Assembly: GCA_020687485.1 (NCBI GenBank)
Contig: JAJEQR010000024.1
Location: 1-55,814, forward strand
DNA from: Hominifimenecus microfluidus
GTDB lineage: Bacteria > Bacillota > Clostridia > Lachnospirales > Lachnospiraceae
Length of the DNA: 55,814 bases
Direction: 5' to 3'
The position numbers were made by a program, and so were the translations under genes. Positions 35,492 to 44,900 of the stretch are shown one piece after another. The notes below the pieces were generated by a model. It saw nothing but the letters and a program-made list of their open reading frames with translations. It was not told the DNA's origin and did no database searches. How positions within the stretch are numbered: position 1 is the first letter of the stretch; each line of letters starts with the position of its first letter.

Positions 35492-36763
35492 ATGAGAAGA
35501 AAAGAAATGTTAATCTACCGGAACTTTCCGGGACAGGAAATCTTTGATGGCATGCGCGATATCATCGAATGTGGATACCGCGAAAACGTATACCAGACAC
35601 TGAACAGCCTGATCGAGCTGGCGAACCTGCACGGCTTTGAAGGCAACGTATGGCACTTTTTCCTCGCATATGTGCTGGCGAACCATGAGAACGCCTTCAG
35701 CACCAGCTGTGAGATCCGCGGTCATGTGGAAGGCAGCATCAACGACATTGCGCTGCAGGACTTCCGTATCTTCCGCAAGCTCTTTGCCTACGATCTGGAT
35801 CAGCTGGACGCCGAGCTTGGCATGAATGTCTTCCGCGTGCTGAAGAACTATCAGAGCGTATCCGGCACCAGCAAGGTATTCAATCAGCGCATCCGTGACC
35901 GCATCGAGAGCCTGAGCGTACATCTGGCCGCAGCTGCCAATGAGCAGGAATTCATGGATCACATCGTTCAGTTCTATAAGGAGTTCGGCGTAGGAAAGTT
36001 CGGCCTGCACAAGGCCTTCAAGGTGGAGAATATCGGCGGCGACGTTCAGATTCTTCCCATTACGAAGACAGAGCACACCCGTCTGTCGGATCTGATTGGC
36101 TATGAACTTCAGAAGAAGCAGCTGATCGAGAATACCGAGGCCTTTGTTCGCGGTCAGAAAGCGAACAACTGCCTGCTTTTCGGCGATGCCGGTACAGGTA
36201 AGTCCTCCAGCATCAAGGCGATTCTGAACGAGTATTATGATCAGGGACTTCGTATGATCGAAGTGTACAAGTACCAGTTCAAGGATCTGACCTCCGTGAT
36301 CTCGCAGATCAAGAACCGCAACTACAAGTTCATCATTTACATGGACGATCTGTCCTTCGAGGAGTTTGAGATCGAGTACAAGTATCTGAAAGCCATCATC
36401 GAGGGCGGTCTGGAGAGAAAGCCAGACAACGTGCTCATCTATGCGACGTCCAACCGCCGTCACCTGATCCGCGAGACATTCAATGACAAGAGACAGCCGG
36501 ATGACGATATGCACACATCCGATACCGTACAGGAGAAGCTCTCTCTGGCGGCCCGCTTCGGTGTAACCATCTACTATGGCATGCCCGTGAAGAAGGAATT
36601 CCAGGAGATTGTCCGCAGACTGGCAGAACGTTATCATCTGGATATGTCGGAAGAGGAACTGATGCAGAAGGCAAATGCATGGGAACTCAAGCACGGCGGC
36701 ATGTCCGGACGTACCGCCACGCAATTCATCACGAACCTGCTGGGCAAAGAGCCGGAAGAATAA
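35492..36763 (+). CDS. DUF815-family AAA ATPase
   Basis: 423 residues. The helical N-terminal half (1-200) is followed by an ATPase domain with Walker A FGDAGTGKSSSIKA (about 231-244), a Walker B-like YMDDLSFE, and the sensor region IYATSNRRHLIRETFND. This matches the DUF815 group, whose cellular function is not known. Both nucleotide motifs are intact. Monocistronic; no terminator with a T-run was seen after it, only the hairpin at 36780. Confidence 0.85.
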   Translation: MRRKEMLIYRNFPGQEIFDGMRDIIECGYRENVYQTLNSLIELANLHGFEGNVWHFFLAYVLANHENAFSTSCEIRGHVEGSINDIALQDFRIFRKLFAYDLDQLDAELGMNVFRVLKNYQSVSGTSKVFNQRIRDRIESLSVHLAAAANEQEFMDHIVQFYKEFGVGKFGLHKAFKVENIGGDVQILPITKTEHTRLSDLIGYELQKKQLIENTEAFVRGQKANNCLLFGDAGTGKSSSIKAILNEYYDQGLRMIEVYKYQFKDLTSVISQIKNRNYKFIIYMDDLSFEEFEIEYKYLKAIIEGGLERKPDNVLIYATSNRRHLIRETFNDKRQPDDDMHTSDTVQEKLSLAARFGVTIYYGMPVKKEFQEIVRRLAERYHLDMSEEELMQKANAWELKHGGMSGRTATQFITNLLGKEPEE

Positions 36764-36779
36764 GAGCTAAGAAAAACGT

Positions 36780-36819
36780 CAATAATAGCCGTAGGAGGGA
36801 ACTTCTATGGCTATTATTA
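36780..36819 (+). promoter_or_regulatory. Hairpin holding the ribosome binding site in its loop, copy 1
   Basis: The arm AATAATAGCCGTAG (36781-36794) pairs with CTATGGCTATTATT (36805-36818), with one G-U. The 10-base loop GAGGGAACTT contains the ribosome binding site, and the right arm contains the ATG at 36807. A second copy at 38431-38470 has compensatory changes in the stem. It probably controls translation of the 66-residue ORF and, through coupling, the recombinase. Confidence 0.7.
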
Positions 36820-37007
36820 TATCCAGAACGATTCACGGGAACAACGTTAAAAACGAAGAAAAACGCCCGGATTTAATGGCAAATCCGGCGGTGGTTCAGA
36901 CTCTGGAGCAGGTATTCGGGCGGCTGGAGCGGGAATATGAATCCGAGGCAGCGCAGATCGCTGAAAATGTCGGGCATTCAGAACGGTCGTCAGAGGAAGG
37001 CCAGTGA
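36807..37007 (+). CDS. Small protein upstream of the serine recombinase
   Basis: 66 residues, starting inside the hairpin at 36780. Charged and probably helical in the middle (VVQTLEQVFGRLEREYE); no family recognised. Its stop codon overlaps the GTG start of the recombinase, so the two are translationally coupled. It could be a control or accessory factor of the recombinase; this is an inference from position. Confidence 0.65.
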   Translation: MAIIISRTIHGNNVKNEEKRPDLMANPAVVQTLEQVFGRLEREYESEAAQIAENVGHSERSSEEGQ

Positions 37008-38374
37008 AGATAACCGCAATCTACATCCGCGTCTCCACGGAAGCGCAGAGAGAAGAAGGCTACAGTATCGAAGCGCAGACAGAGGCATTGACCGCTTATT
37101 GCACGGCCAAGGGCTGGAAGACTTACGAGCTCTACATCGACGGCGGCTACTCCGGCAGCAGCCTGGAACGCCCGGCCATACAGCGCCTGATTCATGACGT
37201 AAAGAACAGCCGCATCGAAAGAGTTCTCGTCTATAAGCTTGACCGCCTCTCCCGAAGTCAGAAGGATACGCTCTATCTGATCGAAGACATTCTGAATCCG
37301 CACGAAGTTGACTTTATATCCCTGAATGAGAGCATGGATACCGGAAGCCCCATGGGACGGCTCATGCTGGGAATCCTCTCCGCATTCGCGCAGCTGGAAC
37401 GGGAAAATATCCGGGAGCGAACCCGCATGGGAATGGCGGAACGCGTCAAGGCCGGATACTGGATGGGCGGAGGTAAAATTCCGTATGGCTATGATTATGA
37501 CGCGGAACAGGGAATTCTGATTCCGAACGGGGATGCCGATACTGTCGCCCGGATGTATCGCTGGTATCTGCAGGGATATTCCCCGGCGGAGATTGCGGAG
37601 CTGACCGGCTTTCGCTATGACCGGCAGATCACGCAGATCTTAAAGCGGATCACGAACACCGGCAAGATACCTTTCCGGGGAAGAATCTATCCGGGGCGGC
37701 ATAAGGCAATCATATCCGAAGAAATTTATACGAAGACGCTGCTGGAGATGGAACGCCGCTCCGGCAGCAACTGGAATATGGAAGGAAACCTTCTGACCGG
37801 ACTGGTATACTGCGGTCACTGCGGAGCGAAGATGCGCTATCAGAAATGGGGACAGAGGGGACACAAGCTGGTCTGTTACTCCCGGCAGGGCAGCAAGTCC
37901 TATCTGGTGAAAGATCCGGACTGTCCGCAGGAGCACATCTGGGCGGATGAAGTCGAAGACGCGGTTGTGGAGGACATGTTCTACTTTCCTGCCTCTTATC
38001 AGCACCGATCCCGGAAACAATCTGATACAGAGAACATGGAGAGGACGCTGGAGGCAGAACGCTTAAAGGCGGAGAAGCGCCTGTCCCGCCTGTATCGCCT
38101 GTATGCGGATGCGGAGAATGCAGAAGATGACGCACTGCAGACGGAGATTCGGCGGGTACAGGAAGAATGTAAGAAAATCCGTGAAAAACAGCAATGGGAG
38201 AAGGAACAGCGCCTGCTAAGTAGAGAAAACACGGAAAAAATAGAAAAAATCGGGAATCTCCGGGAAATCTGGCCACAGATGACGGCAGCAGAGCGGAGAC
38301 GCCTCCTCCATCAGGTCATTCGGCGAATCACAATTACCGATGAGAATGTGCAGATTGATTATGATATTCTGTAG
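37004..38374 (+). CDS. Site-specific serine recombinase
   Basis: 456 residues, GTG start coupled to the ORF before it. The resolvase domain has the catalytic Ser in IYIRVSTEAQ (about 11), VYKLDRLSRSQKD and the conserved DTGSPMGRLMLGILSAFAQL. A Recombinase domain (GKIPYGYDYD onwards) and a zinc-ribbon (YCGHCGAKM with a later Cys pair) follow, then a coiled coil near the C-terminus. Length is average for large serine recombinases. It should cut and rejoin DNA at specific sites. No other mobile-element genes surround it; the two hairpin copies that bracket it could be related to its activity. Confidence 0.9.
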   Translation: MKITAIYIRVSTEAQREEGYSIEAQTEALTAYCTAKGWKTYELYIDGGYSGSSLERPAIQRLIHDVKNSRIERVLVYKLDRLSRSQKDTLYLIEDILNPHEVDFISLNESMDTGSPMGRLMLGILSAFAQLERENIRERTRMGMAERVKAGYWMGGGKIPYGYDYDAEQGILIPNGDADTVARMYRWYLQGYSPAEIAELTGFRYDRQITQILKRITNTGKIPFRGRIYPGRHKAIISEEIYTKTLLEMERRSGSNWNMEGNLLTGLVYCGHCGAKMRYQKWGQRGHKLVCYSRQGSKSYLVKDPDCPQEHIWADEVEDAVVEDMFYFPASYQHRSRKQSDTENMERTLEAERLKAEKRLSRLYRLYADAENAEDDALQTEIRRVQEECKKIREKQQWEKEQRLLSRENTEKIEKIGNLREIWPQMTAAERRRLLHQVIRRITITDENVQIDYDIL

Positions 38375-38430
38375 AAAACGCTATATAGAGGACTTTCGGA
38401 GATGCTATTGCTTCAATAGTTAATAAAGTC

Positions 38431-38470
38431 CAAGAACAGCCATAGGAGGAAACTTCTATGGCTGTTCTTG
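38431..38470 (+). promoter_or_regulatory. Hairpin holding the ribosome binding site in its loop, copy 2
   Basis: Perfect 15-bp arms CAAGAACAGCCATAG (38431-38445) and CTATGGCTGTTCTTG (38456-38470) with loop GAGGAAACTT. Compared with copy 1, two base pairs change on both sides (T-A to G-C and T-A to C-G) and a G-U becomes A-U, while loop and ATG are kept. No T-run follows, so it is not a terminator. Confidence 0.75.
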
Positions 38471-38499
38471 CATCCATAGTCAATAATCAAAATGATTGA
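38458..38499 (+). CDS. 13-residue ORF in hairpin copy 2 (truncated start of a homologous gene?)
   Basis: ATG 38458 within the hairpin opens MAVLASIVNNQND, whose first residues resemble MAIIIS of the 66-residue ORF. The TGA overlaps the -35 box of the next promoter. It may be the broken start of a duplicated gene or a leader peptide; expression is unproven. Confidence 0.3.
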   Translation: MAVLASIVNNQND

Positions 38500-38524
38500 C
38501 AAAAACAAAACGAGTGAGTATAAT
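38496..38524 (+). promoter_or_regulatory. Consensus promoter of cobalamin cassette 1
   Basis: TTGACA and TATAAT are both perfect with 17 bp between them. Transcription would start just before the riboswitch. Confidence 0.88.
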
Positions 38525-38529
38525 CAATA

Positions 38530-38692
38530 AGTATAAGAGCAGGGAAACCGGTGCAAATCCGGTACAGTCACCTCTTCTGTAATGTGGACGAAGAAACAAC
38601 AGGCCATTGGCAGGAAAGCTATCTGCAAGCGCAGAGCACTTGATCGCTGAGAAGGCGTTTCGGAGGGTGAAGCAAAGTCAGAATATCTGCAA
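38530..38692 (+). promoter_or_regulatory. Cobalamin riboswitch 1
   Basis: The conserved core GGGAAACCGGTG, AATCCGGTACAGTCAC and CTTCTGT is followed about 100 bases later by the B12-box-like AAAGTCAGAATATCTGC. The order and spacing match cobalamin riboswitches, with a diverged box. Cobalamin should repress the downstream surface-protein gene. Confidence 0.85.
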
Positions 38693-38747
38693 ATTACGGA
38701 ACATGATCGTATATTCGGGATAAGAATTACGGAACATAAGAATAGAT

Positions 38748-38771
38748 ATGCCGCGTAAGCGGTATTTTTTA
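38748..38771 (+). terminator. Terminator of riboswitch 1
   Basis: The stem ATGCCGC / GCGGTAT has a GTAA loop and is followed by TTTTT, 56 bases after the aptamer. It is the likely expression platform. Confidence 0.75.
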
Positions 38772-38942
38772 CATATGCAATTTTTTGTTGAATAATGATC
38801 ATCTGCTGCATTTCCGTATAGGTTCTGAGTACTTTTCTTCGGGAAATTATAATTCCATGATTTGGATGTCTTGAAAATGTCTGCTGTTTTACTGTCTGAT
38901 CCACAAAAGCAGGTGCTGCTGCGAAAAAAGAAAGGAGTACTT

Positions 38943-41900
38943 ATGAAAAGTAAGTGGAAGAACCCGGTGATAAAGCGAGTCATAAGCTTTATGTTGGTGT
39001 TTGCAATGTGTCTGACGCTTGTGCCGGATCTGGCAATGGCGGCGGCTCCGCAGAGTATTACAACTGCGGCCGAATTCGCTGCAATGACGGCAGACGGCAG
39101 TTATCGGCTGGATCAGAATATCACCCTGACAACGCCATACGAGAATGATTTCAGCGGTACCTTTGACGGCAATGGTCATACGGTGACGTTGGATATTACA
39201 GGAACAGGCAACTATACAGGTATGTTCAAAAGCCTGACCGGAGGTGCAGTGGTAAAGAACCTGATCACAGCCGGAAAGGTAGATGGCGGCAGCCGGAGAT
39301 ATACAGCTGCGATTGCAGGCTCTGCAGATACGGATAATGGTGATATTACGATTGAAAATTGTCGCAATGAAGCCTCCGTATCCGGAAGCAGAGGAGTTGC
39401 AGGCGTTGTCAGTTATATGTCTTCTTCTTCGAATACGCTGACGATCCGTAACTGTGCCAATACCGGAACCATTACCGGCAGCGGTGTACAGACCGGTGGT
39501 ATCGCTGGTAATCTGGAAGGAACATCTGTGATCGAAAGCTGCTATAACAGCGGAAGCATTGTTGGCTTTAACAACTATGCCGGTATTCTTGGCCGCGGTG
39601 TTGGCGCAGCAGTAAAGAACAGCTACACCTCTGGTTCGATCATTACTTATGAAGGCAGTACGAATGTCGGTTATGCGATTATTGGCAGCAGTAAGAGCGG
39701 CGGCAATTGTACGGTGGAGAATTCCTATGCTCTGGAAGGCAGCGGAGATGCTCTGAATTATGCGAAGGGTGTTACGGCGGATGCAGCAAGCGCCTATAAG
39801 TCCCAGTCCGACATGCAGTCCGAAGCCTTCGCTGCGCTTCTTGGCAGTGCATTCCAGTACAATGAGGGCGCGTATCCGACCCTGACCTGGGAAGTTCCGG
39901 CAGTGGAAGTACCTTCCGCGAAGGTTCCGTTCTCTCTGAACCCGGAATCCGCAGTTCTTAAGATCAACGGCGAATCCTATACCGGAAGCGGTACGCTTAC
40001 CTTCACGGAGGCTGGAGAGTATCCTTACACCATCGAGCAGACCGGCTATGTCTCCCAGAGCGGGACAGTAACGGTTACCGAAGCGGATGGTGAGTTTACT
40101 GCCGATCCGGCGGAGATCACCGCGACTCTGGAGAAGGATGCATCTGTATGGGCGGTTCTTACGGTAACGCTTTCCCCGGAGGACGCCGTATTTACTCTGA
40201 TGGATGGCGAGAATGCTGTAGCTCCGGAATCCAACGGAACCTACAGCATCCTGAAGAATAGGGATTACAACTATACGGCTTCGAAGGATGGCTATGTCGA
40301 AGAGAACGGCGTGATTAACATTGCCGAGGACACGACGAAGACCATTACGCTGGCGGAGGCAGAAGCACCCGCTTTCCCGAGTCATGTCTTCGACGGGCTT
40401 CTTGGCAAGGCAACGGTTACCTATGATCATAATAGTTCTTATACCGGAGTAACCGGCGAGGAGTTCGTGGATGATGAGACGACAGGTGCTCTGAAGTCCA
40501 ACAGTCAGGGGATGAGCAGTTCTCAGGTTACGATCGTAATTGATATAGCTGCTTCGATCGGAAATGCGGAGCTTTCCTTTGATTATAAGGTGGATGGAGA
40601 AGGCAGTTACACTATTTATGATGGTCTTTCCATTAACGGGGGATCCAAGATTGGGACTACGTCGGATTTTGTCTCCTATAAGATGTCTGTAAAGGGCGGA
40701 GACAAGGTGACGATCGCTTACATCAAAGATTCCTACGGTGATAAGGGCGAAGACTGCATCTGGGTAAAGAACTTCCAGATGAATGCATTGTACAACCTGA
40801 CACTGACATCTTCCGTCAGTGATGCTGACATTGTACTGAAGAATGCAGCCGGAGATACAGTAAGCGGCAGCAATGGTGTATATCAGGTTCAGCCGGGTAC
40901 GTATTCCTACACCGTATCAAAGTTTGGTTATAAGACAGAGAGCGGAACTATTACGGTTACAGATTCCGATGTATCGAAGGAAATTTCTCTGACGGAGGTT
41001 GCAAAGCAGCAGGTAACCTTTAAGACCACTCTGCCGGAAGGCGTAAGCGCGGACAGCACCTATACGATCATGTTCGGCGATTACAAGGCAGCGGAAGGTA
41101 CGGGAACCTCTTACATGCTTCCGGAAGGTGAGTATACCTATACGGTAAGCAATCCTTATTGTGATACCGTAAGTGGAAGCTTTACTCTGGGCGCAGCTCA
41201 GGAAATTCCGGTAACGATGGTTCGCAAGCTGGTATTTGATGATTTCTTCAGTGCTCTTAGTGATAGGATCACGGCAGCGGATGATTCTGCTTCTCCTTTT
41301 ACGGCAGTAAAGAGTGAAGATGGCAATTATCTACAGTCTTCGAATACGAAAAGCTATACGACGAGTACCATGAAGATTACGGCATCGAAGCCCACAGAGT
41401 TTTCCTTTAAGTACTGGGTTTCCGAGTCCGGCAGCGAATATTCCAGCAGCAACTATGGTATGATAGTTTCTCTGAACGGGACTCAGCTGACCCGTGTGGA
41501 GGAGATTAGTACGGCATGGACGGACTACACGGTATCTCTGGCAGCCGGTGACGTGCTTGAGATTTCCTACAGGTGTTATGTGAACACTTACTCCATGACG
41601 GAGATGGATGAGAACTGGATTCGTCTGAAGGATTTTGCGGCTTCTCCTCTTACGGCTGTCAACTTTGCCGGTGCCCCGGAAGGTGCGGTAATCACCGTAA
41701 TGAACGGAGATGATGTGATCGAAGCGAGAAACGGTGCTTATCTGCTGAAGGCAGACAGTTACACGTATTCTGTTTCTGCTTTCGGATACAAGAGTATCGA
41801 GAATGTTCCTTTTACCGTGGATGGAAGCAAAGACAGCGATACGATTGCCGTTTCCATGGAAGAAATGGAGAAGGTTACTCTGACCGTGAAGGTACTTCCG

Positions 41901-44900
41901 GAAGAAGCGGCGGATGCAGTTGTAACGGTTGCCAGCATGAATGGTAATGTTGTCACTCCGGAAACAAACGGTACCTACCGGGTTCCGAAGGGCGAGACCA
42001 TGAAAGTCAGCGTATCTGCAAAAGCATACGTGGATTCTGTGAAATATGTAGTTGCGGATTCCGATCAAACTGTGGAGATTACGCTGGTTTACTGTGGAAT
42101 TGCATGGGACGGAACCACGAAGACCGAGCCCGGAAAGAAGAATGAAATCTATCAGATTTCTAATGCGGAAGAGCTGGCGTGGTTTGCAGATCAGGTAGCA
42201 TCTGACGCAGCGATAAGTGCAGAACTTACGGCAAATATCAACCTGAACAATAAGACATGGACCAGCTTTGGTAAATACGACTACAGTGATGCAAATTCCG
42301 GATTTGCAGGAACCTTTGACGGATGCGGATACACAATCAGCGGTCTTGCCGGAAACGGTGGCCTGTTCGAGTGTGTTGCACCAAATGGCGTAGTTAAAAA
42401 CCTTATTGTAAGCGGAATTGTTGGCGGCGAAGCTAATATCGGCGGTATTGTTAACACTCTGAAGGGAACGGTCGAAAACTGTGCTTATCAGGGAAGTGTG
42501 ACGAATTCCAACAGTTATGGAGCCACTGCGGCAATAGCCGGACGCTGCCTGAGCGGTTGTGTAATTCGTGGCTGCAGCAGTAATGCACAGGTAAGTAATA
42601 CTACCTACTCTTATGCGAGTACACTGAATGTCGGTGGTATCGCCGGATATTTCTATGGTACGATGGAGAATTGCTACTTTAGCGGCTCTGTATCGGCAAG
42701 AGAAGACCGTACTACAAACAAAGCTATCGGTGGTCTGACGGGACAGCTGTATGCCAGCGGTTCTATCAGCAATTCCTATGTCAGCGGCTCTGTAGCCGGA
42801 CCGGCGGCAGGTACAGGCATTATCACCGGTATCAGCAAAGGCACGATAAGCAATGTATTTGCCCTGGAAGGAACTTCCTATGCTCTGATTGCGGACAACA
42901 GCGGCAGTGGAACACCGGAAGCGATATCTGCGGAGCGCATGTCGGAAGGCATGTTTGCCTATAATCTGGGTGCTGCGTTTAATCAGGATACGGATTATAT
43001 TAATGGCGGATATCCGGTACTGAAGTGGCAGGGCGGAAGTGAACCGTCGATTCCCCAGTTTGATCAGGATGTGGCGGATGACAAGGCTGCTCTTGACGTA
43101 AGTGATGCGAAGCGGGCAGCGGAACTGGCAGCCGAGAAGGCAGCAGTTGATGCAGAAGTTGAGGCAGAAGGCGGTCTGGAAGCAATTCGTGAGCTCTATG
43201 AGGATGATACAATTACGATGGAGTATATGTATCAGCTTTATGAGATTGATCTTTCCGATGATGGAACACTGACTCCGGGTGTGGATAATAAATATCAGAT
43301 CCGCAGAGACGCGCAGATTGTGCTGGCGTCGGAAGGTGAGAAGGGGTCTTCCATTACCTGGAAGAGCTCCAATTCTTCCGTTATCGATCCGAATACCGGT
43401 GTGGTTACTCTGCCGGCAGCAGGAAAGGAAGAAGTTGTTCTTACGGCAGAACTTTCGAAAGGACCTGCTGTTGATACGAAGAGTTTTACATTTGTTGTAT
43501 GGTCTGCAAATGCGAAGGATGCGGATCTTCTTGAGACCATCCGGGCAAAGCTGGAGAAGAAAAGTACATCGATTCAGCCGCTGCAGATTTATGATCAGAC
43601 GAATGTAACACAGACCATGGAGCAGTTCCTGGGCAATTGCGGCTATGACGTAGAGGCTCTGGATGGAAAGGGAATCAAGGTTGAATTCCTGGATCCCGGT
43701 ACAAAAGTAACTCCGAACGATACCAAGACGTATATTGATGATCAGGGTAATATCACTTACTTTACCGGAACCGGAACCGGCTATGGTACGAGAAGTGCAA
43801 TGTACAGCGATGTGAAGATGCGTCTGACGCTGAATGAGGCATCCACCGAGGTAAGCGTCCGTGTCAACATTGGATGGGATGTCGATTATGTGGATCAGAT
43901 GCTGCAGGATGTTATGGATACCGTTACCTGGGATACGATTAAGGGCGAGAATGAGAACACATCCACCGATCAGGTGAAGGATGGATGGATGCGCACGATC
44001 GTAGATGGAAAACTGAGCGGTGATCTGACACTTCCCTATCAGCTGAAAGACAACAGCTATGTCTCCATCCAGTGGTCTTCAAAGACTGCAGATGCCCTGT
44101 ATGTCACGGATAACAATGATGGATATACATACAATGCGGCTCTGGAACGCCCGGCGAAGGGATCTCCGGATCTCACATTCACGCTGATTGGAACAGCAAA
44201 GTTCAATTTCTGGGATGAGTATACTTATGAAGCATATAACAGCCAGGGCAATCAGGTAGAACCGACAGAAATTCGCAAGTTATTCGATCTGACAATCCCT
44301 GCCAACGATGAGGATCAGTCAGAGACAATCAATGCAGCTCTGGATAAATATCCCGGTTTGATCCGCGAGTTCGTGGACAATACTCAGGTTCCGGATCTGA
44401 ATGCAGTAGATACGGATCTTCAGATGCCTAGGCCTTCTCTGCTTGAGGATGAGGGTATCTTTACGGATCGTTACTATCAGAAGGTTACGATGACCAGCAG
44501 CAATACGGATGTTCTGGACTTCTATGGGTATCATGCAATGATTTATCGTCCGCTTCCCGGAGAAGATGATGCAACGGTATCTTACACCATTCGTATTTCC
44601 GATCGCAGGAACAATGCGACTCTGGGTGAGAAGACTTTTACTATGACGGTTAAGGCCCTGACGCAGGAGGAAATTGATACAGCTGCTGCATGGATGAACT
44701 CCGTATGCACGGATGAAGTATACTGGAATGGCATTAAGGGCGAGAATACTTCAAAGGATAATGTAACTTCTGCCCTGAATCCGTTTGTTGAGATCACAAA
44801 CAACAATGGAGAATTGCAATATATCCGAGGTGCGATCAACATCACTTTCGGCGGTGCTGAAGCGGATGATCTTCCTGGATATGACTCCATGGGCACGCAG

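Noticed and set aside
38431..38470. Hairpin copy 2 as the recombinase terminator
   Set aside because: No T-run follows, and the same structure at 36780 sits over a start codon.
38862..38942. Upstream in-frame start for giant gene 1
   Set aside because: It adds residues before the signal peptide and has no ribosome binding site; ATG 38943 has AAAGGAG and begins a proper signal peptide.
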